A stretch of 15,780 nucleotides of DNA, taken from the NCBI GenBank assembly GCA_050331335.1, contig JBHJGY010000110.1, forward strand, positions 1 to 15,780, given 5' to 3'. Of the stretch, positions 6,773-13,002 are shown one piece after another (the stretch's first letter is position 1; the number at the start of each line of letters is the position of its first letter). The DNA is from Thermohalobaculum sp050331335. GTDB taxonomy: Bacteria > Pseudomonadota > Alphaproteobacteria > Rhodobacterales > Rhodobacteraceae. The notes under the pieces are model-generated. The model saw only the letters and a list, made by a program, of their open reading frames with translations. It made no database searches and had not been told where the DNA came from. The position numbers and the translations under genes are program-made.

Positions 6773-8170
6773 TCAAAGGCGCGTCAATCGCAGCGGCATG
6801 CCGCCTTCGGGCCTCAGGGTCACGGTCATCCGCGGCTGCGGCCGGGTCTGCGGCGCGAGCCCGATCTCAAACCGTCCGACGAGCGTTGCGAGGATCACCT
6901 GCGCTTCCATCATGGCAAGGGCAAGCCCCAGGCAGATCCGCGGCCCCGCCGAGAACGGCAGATAGGAGAAGCGGTGACGCTCTTTCGCAGCCTCGGGCGC
7001 GAAGCGCGCCGGGTCGAAACGATCCGGCGCCGACCAGATCGCTTGGTGACGATGCAGCGCATAGATCGGCAGGATGATCAGCATCCCGGGCCGCACGGGA
7101 TGGCCCGCGATTTCGTCCTCGGCGAGCGCCTTGCGAGAAAGCAGGGCACCCGGGGGATAGAGCCGCATCGCCTCCTCGACGATCTGGCGCACCGGCCCGA
7201 GCCGGGGAAAATCCTCAGCTGCCGGCGCGCGCCCGTCCAGAAAGGCCAGGCTCTCCCGGATCCGCGCCTGCGCCTCAGGGTGCGCCGCGAGCAGATACAG
7301 CGCCCAAGTGAGCGCCAGCGCCGTGGTCTCGTAACCCGCAACGATGAAAACCAGCAGATTGTTGCGCAGCTCGACATCGGTCAGGGGCTCACCCGTCTGA
7401 GGATCGACCGCGGTGAGCAGACGATCGAGCAGATCCGGCACCGCAGCGGGCCCGCGCGCCCGCCGATCCGCGATGATCCGGTCCATGAACGCATCCATCC
7501 GTCGGATGCTGCGGTCGAACAAGCGTGCCGGGCGGGGAACCCACGCCGGAGCATCGAGGATGTCCAGAAGCGAGGTCCGCCCCACCGTCTCGACAAAGCG
7601 GGTCACGCTCGCGTTGAGCGACGCCCGATCGAGTGCCTCCCGCCCCGAGAGCGCGATGTCGAGGATCACATCCGTGGTCGCGCCGACCATCGCGGGGTAG
7701 ACGTCCGCCACCCCGTCCCGCGACGAAGCCGCGGCTCGAAGCCGGTCGCTCGCGGCCTCCGCAGCCCGTGAGACCACAGGGACATAACTCACCAGCGCCT
7801 TGTGCTGAAAGACGGGCGCCATCGCCCGATGTTGCCGCCGCCAATCTGCGCCATGCGCGGTGAAGACATTCTCGCCGTCGCGCGGCTTAAGGATCCGGCG
7901 GCTGATATCGGATTTGGGATAGTCCGGCTCCCGGGTCTTCAGCACATGTTCGAGCCAAGGCGGGTCCATCACCATCAGCCAACCGGGGCCGAGGCCACGG
8001 TCGCCCGGCACGACGGGCTCGCGATAGGCAGCCTCGGGGATCAACTCCAGAAGGTTGCGCCGCGCCGCGCGGTAAGCTCCCCAAATCCCGAGCGCCCGAT
8101 CTGGCGGGACGACCCGAACCGGATGCCCTTCCCCGATCTGCGAAGCTTTGGCCTTGACCTCGAGCGGCAT
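6773..8170 (-). CDS. Cytochrome P450 monooxygenase
   Basis: A 465-residue soluble P450. It shows a C-helix WRRQHR (about residues 110–115), the I-helix oxygen-activation motif AGYETT (278–283), K-helix ExxR (Glu333–Arg336, EAMR followed by LYPP), and the haem loop FSAGPRICLG with proximal ligand Cys413. There is no N-terminal membrane anchor. AGxET plus LYPP resembles CYP102-like/fatty-acid hydroxylase-like bacterial P450s more than the CYP107/camphor type, but the substrate is not predictable. There is no fused reductase, and no ferredoxin or reductase gene is nearby. The start at 8170 follows a strong GGGAGG 5 nt upstream; an ATG at 8212 would add 14 residues and has no site. It is divergent from fabI and upstream of the binding-protein gene on the same strand. 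Confidence 0.93.
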   Translation of the reverse strand: MPLEVKAKASQIGEGHPVRVVPPDRALGIWGAYRAARRNLLELIPEAAYREPVVPGDRGLGPGWLMVMDPPWLEHVLKTREPDYPKSDISRRILKPRDGENVFTAHGADWRRQHRAMAPVFQHKALVSYVPVVSRAAEAASDRLRAAASSRDGVADVYPAMVGATTDVILDIALSGREALDRASLNASVTRFVETVGRTSLLDILDAPAWVPRPARLFDRSIRRMDAFMDRIIADRRARGPAAVPDLLDRLLTAVDPQTGEPLTDVELRNNLLVFIVAGYETTALALTWALYLLAAHPEAQARIRESLAFLDGRAPAAEDFPRLGPVRQIVEEAMRLYPPGALLSRKALAEDEIAGHPVRPGMLIILPIYALHRHQAIWSAPDRFDPARFAPEAAKERHRFSYLPFSAGPRICLGLALAMMEAQVILATLVGRFEIGLAPQTRPQPRMTVTLRPEGGMPLRLTRL

Positions 8171-8175
8171 CACGC

Positions 8176-8181
8176 CCTCCC
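8176..8181 (-). promoter_or_regulatory. Ribosome binding site deciding the P450 start
   Basis: On the minus strand this reads GGGAGG, 5 nt before the ATG at 8170. It is the strongest such site among the minus-strand genes and argues against the upstream ATG at 8212. Confidence 0.75.
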
Positions 8182-8220
8182 GCACAGCCTTACGGGGCGG
8201 GAGCTGGGGCATTGCGCCGC

Positions 8221-8264
8221 AGTTTCAAGAAAACGGCAACCCACGAAGCGCCGTTGCAGAAACT
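8221..8264. promoter_or_regulatory. Bipartite inverted repeat in the divergent P450/fabI region
   Basis: AGTTTC (8221–8226) pairs with GAAACT (8259–8264), and inside them AACGGC (8232–8237) pairs with GCCGTT (8250–8255). The two left half-sites are separated by 5 nt and the right ones by 3 nt, with a 12-nt centre. It sits 51–94 nt upstream of the P450 start and 64–107 nt upstream of the fabI start, where shared control of both genes would be placed. Either a regulator-binding site or an RNA hairpin is possible. This is a sequence observation; the role is inferred. Confidence 0.4.
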
Positions 8265-8295
8265 TCATTTGTTCGCGCCTGCAGCATCAGATAAC

Positions 8296-8311
8296 GTCAA
8301 GATGAGTTGAC
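8296..8311. promoter_or_regulatory. 16-bp inverted repeat in the fabI leader, candidate operator
   Basis: GTCAA (8296–8300) and TTGAC (8307–8311) form a perfect 5-bp inverted repeat with a 6-nt spacer, ending 4 nt before the fabI ribosome binding site. A weak possible promoter, TTGTTC (8269–8274) and GATAAC (8290–8295) with a short 15-nt spacer, lies just upstream, so a bound protein would overlap the transcription start. I looked for a Pho box (two CTGTCAT-like heptamers 11 bp apart) and did not find one. Confidence 0.35.
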
Positions 8312-8315
8312 TTCT

Positions 8316-8322
8316 GAGGAGG
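8316..8322 (+). promoter_or_regulatory. Ribosome binding site deciding the fabI start
   Basis: GAGGAGG lies 5 nt before the ATG at 8328. The adjacent ATG at 8325 is only 2 nt from it, and a TTG at 8307 lies upstream of it. The 8328 start gives the canonical FabI N-terminus with Gly13 in the cofactor motif. Confidence 0.75.
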
Positions 8323-8327
8323 TGATG

Positions 8328-9092
8328 ATGTTTTCACTCGCGGGACAGAAGGCGTTGGTGGTCGGCATCGCCAACAATCAGTCGATCGCCTATGGGTGCG
8401 CCCGAGCGCTCAAGGCACAGGGCAGCGCTCTCGCCGTCACCTATCTCAATGAGAAGGCAGAGAAATATGTCCGGCCCCTGGCGGAAGAGCTCGAGGCCGA
8501 GATCATCATGCCCCTCGACGTGGCGCATGACGACCAGCTCGACGCCCTGTTCGCCGAAATCACCGCGAAATGGGGGCAGCTTGACACCCTGCTGCACTCG
8601 ATCGCGTTCTGCCCTAAAGACGACCTGCACGGCCGCGTCGTCGATTGCTCGAAGGAAGGCTTCGCCCTGGCGATGGACGTTTCCGTCCACTCCTTCCTGC
8701 GAATGATCAACCGCGCCGAGCCCCTGATGCCCCAGGGCGGCACCTGCATGACCGTCAGCTTCTACGGCGCTGAGAAGGTCGTCGACAACTACAACGTTAT
8801 GGGCCCGGTGAAGGCAGCGCTCGAATCCGTCATGCGCTACGCCGCTGCCGAGCTCGGGCCGAAGGGCATCTCCGTCCACGCGTTAAGCCCTGGACCTCTG
8901 AAGACCCGTGCCGCCTCGGGCATCGGGCATTTCGACGAGCTGCTCAACGCCGCCGCCGAGCGCGCGCCGACGCACCAGCTCGCCAGCATCGAAGATGTCG
9001 GGGCCTACGCGGCCTTTCTCGCGAGCCGCGAGGCATTCAACGTGACCGGTAGCGTACACCACATCGACGGCGGTTATCACATCGTAGGCTGA
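8328..9092 (+). CDS. fabI: Enoyl-[acyl-carrier-protein] reductase FabI (NADH type paralogue)
   Basis: A 254-residue FabI that reduces trans-2-enoyl-ACP (perhaps enoyl-CoA here) with NAD(P)H in the cytoplasm. The cofactor motif GIANNQSIAYG is at 13–23. Tyr146 and the catalytic pair Tyr155–Lys162 (Y-x6-K in YNVMGPVK) match Tyr146, Tyr156 and Lys163 of E. coli FabI, and the C-terminus with HHIDGGYHI is typical. Position 93, Gly in E. coli (SIGFAP), is Ala here (SIAFCP). Gly93 changes in E. coli FabI cause triclosan resistance, so reduced sensitivity is plausible. It leads the operon; the DUF3141 gene starts 62 nt after its stop. Its placement with phosphotransacylase and kinase genes suggests a specialised FabI2 rather than the housekeeping copy, which is inference. 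Confidence 0.93.
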   Translation: MFSLAGQKALVVGIANNQSIAYGCARALKAQGSALAVTYLNEKAEKYVRPLAEELEAEIIMPLDVAHDDQLDALFAEITAKWGQLDTLLHSIAFCPKDDLHGRVVDCSKEGFALAMDVSVHSFLRMINRAEPLMPQGGTCMTVSFYGAEKVVDNYNVMGPVKAALESVMRYAAAELGPKGISVHALSPGPLKTRAASGIGHFDELLNAAAERAPTHQLASIEDVGAYAAFLASREAFNVTGSVHHIDGGYHIVG

Positions 9093-9103
9093 GGCGACGG
9101 CCC

Positions 9104-9127
9104 CCCGGACCCCGGCGGGGTGCCGGG
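9104..9127 (+). promoter_or_regulatory. Intercistronic GC hairpin between fabI and the DUF3141 gene
   Basis: CCCGG (9104–9108) pairs with CCGGG (9123–9127) and CCCC (9110–9113) with GGGG (9117–9120), leaving a 3-nt loop and a small internal bulge. It lies 12–35 nt after the fabI stop and ends 14 nt before the ribosome binding site of the next gene. There is no T tract, so it is unlikely to stop transcription fully. An mRNA-stability or differential-expression role is plausible. Confidence 0.4.
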
Positions 9128-9153
9128 CGGACCGAGCGCCCAGGGAGACAACA

Positions 9154-11586
9154 ATGACCAACGTGTTCGACCTGATGGACTTTCGGCGGAACGACATTCT
9201 GCAATCCGTGACCGACGGCACCGCCTGGTCCCCCGCGGCCCGGCTGGAAGCGCTGCGCGCGCATCTGACCGAGAGCACCGCCATGGGCTCCACCGTCATG
9301 AAAGTCGGCACCGGACATGCGAGCCAGATCTCGGAGAGCCATGGCAGCCGGGCCCGCGCCGCCATCGACGGCGTTGCCCGCACCGTTCAGAGCTTGGCCG
9401 AGCGCTCCGCGAACAACTCACTCGCCGACGACCTGCGCAGCTATTTCGTCGATGCCGCCCAGCGCATGGTCCTGGCCGCCGATGTGCTGCGCCAACGCGG
9501 GGACATCTTCCTCGACCACGAAGCGGCAGGCTGCCCGCCGGTGTTGATCTACGACTACGAGGTTGTGCTCGACGGCGCCGATCTCAGCCGGCCCTGCAAC
9601 TACATGCTGCTCCGGATCGTGCCGCCCCAGGGCGTCGATGTGGACCCGGACGCCCGGCCCTTCATCATCATCGATCCCCGCGCCGGCCATGGCGGCGGTA
9701 TCGGCGGCTTCAAGCCGGATAGCCAAGTCGGCGTGGCGCTCAAAGAAGGCCACCCCGTCTACTTCGTCGCCTTCAAGCGCATGCCCGAACCGGGCCAGAC
9801 CCTCGCCCATGTAACCCATGCGGAAGCCGAGTTCGTCCGGGAGGTCATGCGCCGCCATCCCAATTCGCCCAACCCAGTCGTCACCGGCAACTGCCAAGGC
9901 GGCTGGGCCACCCTGATCCTCGCCGCGATGAACCCCGACATCACCGGCCCGATCTGTCTGAACGGCGCGCCGGTCGCCACTTGGTCCGGCAAGCTCGGCG
10001 CCGGCCCCATGCGCTACAACGCCGGCGTGCTCGGCGGAACCTGGCTGCCTATGCTGTTCTCCGACCTTGGAAACGGCGTATTCGACGGGGCGCACCTCGT
10101 CTCGAACTTCGAGCTGCTCAATCCAAGCCGCAACTTCTTCAAAAAGTATTTCGATCTGTATTCCCGAGCTGACACCGAAGGCCCGCGCTTCCTGGAATTC
10201 GAGAAGTGGTGGGGCGGCTTCTTCCTCCTCAATGAAGCAGAGATCAAATGGATCGTCGGCGAACTTTTCGTCGGCAACAAACTGATCCGCAACGAAGCCT
10301 TCCTGGAGCGCGGCCGGCCGATCGACGTCAAGAAGATCCGTTCGCCGATCATCGTCTTCGCCTCCCATGGCGACAACATCACCCCGCCGCAGCAGGCGCT
10401 CAACTGGATCTGCGACAGCTACGCCGATGTTTCTGAGATCCAAATCCGCGGCCAGCGCATCATCTACATGGTACATGAGCAGGTCGGCCATCTCGGCATT
10501 TTCGTCTCGTCGTCCATCGCCAAACGCGAGCATACCGAGGTGACGTCGACGCTGCAGACCATCGAAGCACTCGCGCCGGGCCTCTACGAGATGAAGATCG
10601 ACGAGGAGATCGGCGAGGACGTGCTGGAGAAGAAGTTCGTCGTCAGCTTCCACGAGCGCAGCCTCGAGGACATCGCGAAGATCGACGACGGCCGGGAGGA
10701 CGAAGATGCCTTCGCTGCGGTCGCCCGCACCTCCGAAATCCAGGCAGAAGCCTACGACATCTTCGCCCGGCCCCTGGTTCAGTCGATGGTTACTCCGGCG
10801 GTGGCGGAGCTCTCGCGGACGCTGAACCCGCTGCGCACCCAGCGCGCGGCGTTCTCCTCCCGCAACCCCATGGTCGCCCAGCTCGAGCAGATGGCCGACC
10901 ATGTCCGCAGCGTCCGCGCACCAGCCGACAAAGCCAACCCCTTCGTCGCGTTCGAGCGCGCCTGGGCAGACAGCATCGAGCAGCAGATGGACCTCATGCG
11001 CGACATGCGCGACGCGATGTACGAGGTCATGTTCCTCTCCTTTTGGGGCTCGCCCTGGGCACGCTGGTTCGGTCGGAGCCACCGCCCGGGCCGCACCCTT
11101 AAGGACGCCAAAGAGCTGCTCGGCCTGCCCGAGGTCCAGTCGGCGCTCGCCCATATCAGCAGCGGCGGCTTCCCAGAGGCGGTGATCCGGATGCTGATCT
11201 TGCTCGCCGAGAGCCGCGGCAATGTGCGGCGCGACCGCCTGGAGCGCTCCTCCCGCGTGCTGACCAAGGACGAGCCCTTCGCCTCGCTCGGCGTCCACCA
11301 GCGCAATCAGATCATCTATGAGCAAACGCTCATCTGTCATTTCGAGCCGGAGGCCGCGCTTGCGACCCTGACGGATCTGATCCCCGATATGGAGAGCCGC
11401 CGGCTCGCCGCTGAGGTGGTTCAATACGTGCCCGGCGCGATCGAAGAAATGGCGCCGCACACCTTCCACACGCTGCAGCGCATGCGGGAGGTGCTCGGCC
11501 TCGAGCCCGCCTCCGTCGATATTACCGAAGACCCGCTCGCCGATGCCTCGCGGCTGAGCGCCATCCCGGGAGCCGCCGCCGAATGA
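9154..11586 (+). CDS. DUF3141 protein: PHA-synthase-like alpha/beta hydrolase with Cys nucleophile
   Basis: An 810-residue protein of the DUF3141 family. The central alpha/beta-hydrolase core (about 130–470) carries GNCQGG with Cys247 in the nucleophile elbow, SHGDNITPP with Asp407, and VGHLGIF with His446. Type, order and context match the Cys–Asp–His triad of PHA synthase PhaC (GxCxGG…D…GH). It is ~200 residues longer than PhaC. The N-terminal ~125 residues are helical. Residues ~510–640 are charged and helical, ending in a Trp-rich segment (SFWGSPWARWFG), and the last ~150 residues are helical and may be TerB-like. The start has AGGGAG 6 nt upstream. Its stop overlaps the next start (ATGA, 11583–11586). 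Acyl transfer or thiolysis of a hydroxyacyl-CoA or polyester is inferred; no function is proven from sequence. There is no signal peptide. Confidence 0.88.
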   Translation: MTNVFDLMDFRRNDILQSVTDGTAWSPAARLEALRAHLTESTAMGSTVMKVGTGHASQISESHGSRARAAIDGVARTVQSLAERSANNSLADDLRSYFVDAAQRMVLAADVLRQRGDIFLDHEAAGCPPVLIYDYEVVLDGADLSRPCNYMLLRIVPPQGVDVDPDARPFIIIDPRAGHGGGIGGFKPDSQVGVALKEGHPVYFVAFKRMPEPGQTLAHVTHAEAEFVREVMRRHPNSPNPVVTGNCQGGWATLILAAMNPDITGPICLNGAPVATWSGKLGAGPMRYNAGVLGGTWLPMLFSDLGNGVFDGAHLVSNFELLNPSRNFFKKYFDLYSRADTEGPRFLEFEKWWGGFFLLNEAEIKWIVGELFVGNKLIRNEAFLERGRPIDVKKIRSPIIVFASHGDNITPPQQALNWICDSYADVSEIQIRGQRIIYMVHEQVGHLGIFVSSSIAKREHTEVTSTLQTIEALAPGLYEMKIDEEIGEDVLEKKFVVSFHERSLEDIAKIDDGREDEDAFAAVARTSEIQAEAYDIFARPLVQSMVTPAVAELSRTLNPLRTQRAAFSSRNPMVAQLEQMADHVRSVRAPADKANPFVAFERAWADSIEQQMDLMRDMRDAMYEVMFLSFWGSPWARWFGRSHRPGRTLKDAKELLGLPEVQSALAHISSGGFPEAVIRMLILLAESRGNVRRDRLERSSRVLTKDEPFASLGVHQRNQIIYEQTLICHFEPEAALATLTDLIPDMESRRLAAEVVQYVPGAIEEMAPHTFHTLQRMREVLGLEPASVDITEDPLADASRLSAIPGAAAE

Positions 11587-12995
11587 TCCGCGAGAACAAG
11601 ACTTATGACGAGCTCCAGCTGGGTGACACCGCGGAGTTGAAACGGCTGTGCACGGCCGACGACCTCTACGTCTTTGCCCATGCCTCGGGGAACCACAACC
11701 CGATGCATCTGCCGGAACACGACGGCGATGGCGACGGCGATCCAGAGGCGGTTGCCCCTGCGATGTGGGTGGGCTCGCTGATCTCGGCGGTGCTCGGAAA
11801 CATCCTCCCCGGCCCCGGCACGCTCTACCAGTCCCAGCATCTGGAGTTCCGCAGCCGCGCCCATGCCGGCGACGAGTTGCGGGTCAGCGTCAAGGTGGTG
11901 GCAAAAGAGCCCCAGAACATCGCCGTGCTGGAGACCCGCGTCGAGCGAACCACCGACGGCGCCCTGATCCTGGAAGGCGAAGCCCGGGTGACCGCTCCCG
12001 CCAAGAAGCTCTCTTTCGACGATCTCGGTGTGCCGGGGCTCACCGTCCAACGCCACATCCATTTCGAGCGCCTCGTCGATAAGGCCGCGCCGCTCGACCC
12101 GATCCCCACTGCCGTGATCGCCCCCGAGGAGGCCAACTCCCTGGGGGGCGCAATCCTCGGCGCCGAAGCCTCGATCATCACCCCCATTCTGATCGGTAGC
12201 CGCGCGAAGATCGAAGCCGCAGCCCAGGAGCTTGGGAAGGATATCTCCGGCTACGAGCTGATCGATCTGGACGATCACCGCATGGCGGCCGCGAAGGGCT
12301 GCGCGCTCGTCCATGAGGGCCGCGCCCGTGCGCTGATGAAGGGCCATCTACACACCGACGAATTGCTGGGCGCCGTGGTCAAGCGCGAAACCGGTCTGCG
12401 CACCGGGCGCCGGCTAACCCATGTCTTCGTCATGGACGTGCCCGGCCTCGACCACCCGCTGCTGATCTCGGATGCCGCGATCAACATCGACCCCGATCTC
12501 GAGACCAAGGTCGACATCGTGCAAAACGCGATCGAGCTCGCCATTTCACTCGGCATGGCCGAGCCCAAGGTCGGCATCCTCTCGGCGGTCGAGACCGTGA
12601 ACCCAAAGATCCCGTCCTCGGTCGATGCCGCAATTCTCTCGAAGATGGCCGAGCGCGGGCAGATCAAGCACGGTTTTGTCGACGGGCCGCTCGCGATGGA
12701 CAACGCGATCGACATCGAGGCAGCCCGCACCAAGGGGATCAAATCGGTGGTGGCCGGCCGCGCCGAGGTGCTGGTCGCGCCCAATCTCGACAGTGGCAAC
12801 ATGCTGGCCAAGGAGCTCACCTTCATTGCCCATGCCGAGGGCGCGGGCGTTGTGCTGGGCGCTAAAGTGCCGATCATCCTCACCTCGCGGTCCGACGGTG
12901 ACGAGGCGCGGCTCGCCTCTTGCGCCGTCGCCGCCCTTCACCAGGCGCGGATGTCGGGCGCGGTCCCAACGCCGAAGCCAGAAGCCGCCGAATGA
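11583..12995 (+). CDS. MaoC-like hydratase / phosphate acyl(butyryl)transferase fusion
   Basis: A 470-residue two-domain protein, annotated in this family as bifunctional enoyl-CoA hydratase/phosphate acetyltransferase. Residues 1 to ~140 are a hot-dog (MaoC) domain with ASGNHNPMH: the usual catalytic Asp of (S)GDxNPxH is Asn37, while His42 is kept. Residues ~165–462 are a PTA/PTB domain (GAILGAEASIITPILIG, ISDAAINIDP, VGILSAVE, PNLDSGNMLAKEL), which converts acyl-CoA plus phosphate to acyl-phosphate plus CoA. An acidic run of four Asp-Gly-type repeats at about residues 47–53 is coded by a near-tandem 12-nt unit (11721–11741). The ATG overlaps the DUF3141 stop by 4 nt, and the stop lies inside the ackA ribosome binding site, so all three are coupled. 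Acetyl versus butyryl/hydroxybutyryl specificity is open. Confidence 0.92.
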   Translation: MIRENKTYDELQLGDTAELKRLCTADDLYVFAHASGNHNPMHLPEHDGDGDGDPEAVAPAMWVGSLISAVLGNILPGPGTLYQSQHLEFRSRAHAGDELRVSVKVVAKEPQNIAVLETRVERTTDGALILEGEARVTAPAKKLSFDDLGVPGLTVQRHIHFERLVDKAAPLDPIPTAVIAPEEANSLGGAILGAEASIITPILIGSRAKIEAAAQELGKDISGYELIDLDDHRMAAAKGCALVHEGRARALMKGHLHTDELLGAVVKRETGLRTGRRLTHVFVMDVPGLDHPLLISDAAINIDPDLETKVDIVQNAIELAISLGMAEPKVGILSAVETVNPKIPSSVDAAILSKMAERGQIKHGFVDGPLAMDNAIDIEAARTKGIKSVVAGRAEVLVAPNLDSGNMLAKELTFIAHAEGAGVVLGAKVPIILTSRSDGDEARLASCAVAALHQARMSGAVPTPKPEAAE

Positions 12996-12997
12996 GG
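12993..12997 (+). promoter_or_regulatory. Ribosome binding site of the kinase gene, overlapping the upstream stop codon
   Basis: TGAGG includes the stop of the MaoC–phosphotransacylase gene (TGA, 12993–12995) and ends 5 nt before the ATG at 13003. Ribosomes terminating on the upstream gene would be placed on the next site, which implies coupled synthesis of transacylase and kinase. Confidence 0.6.
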
Positions 12998-13002
12998 CTT
13001 GC

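Noticed and set aside
8213..8327. A possible Pho box before fabI, sought because a related S. meliloti operon is PhoB-controlled
   Set aside because: No pair of CTGTCAT-like heptamers at 11-bp spacing could be found; the best alignment matched only a few positions.
9418..11469. A 683-codon open frame on the minus strand opposite the DUF3141 gene
   Set aside because: It lies entirely antisense to a well-supported gene. Its product has low-complexity His/Asp/Ala-rich content and no recognisable domain, as expected of a GC-rich antisense shadow.
10900..11586. Annotating the C-terminus of the DUF3141 protein as a TerB domain
   Set aside because: The helical pattern is suggestive, but I cannot confirm metal-binding acidic residues or family membership without a profile search; it is mentioned only as a possibility.
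12625..13002. An N-terminal extension of the acetate-kinase frame by 126 codons
   Set aside because: The extension overlaps the phosphotransacylase domain of the previous gene and is Arg/Ser/Pro-rich. The ATG at 13003 has a ribosome binding site and gives the family's normal N-terminus.
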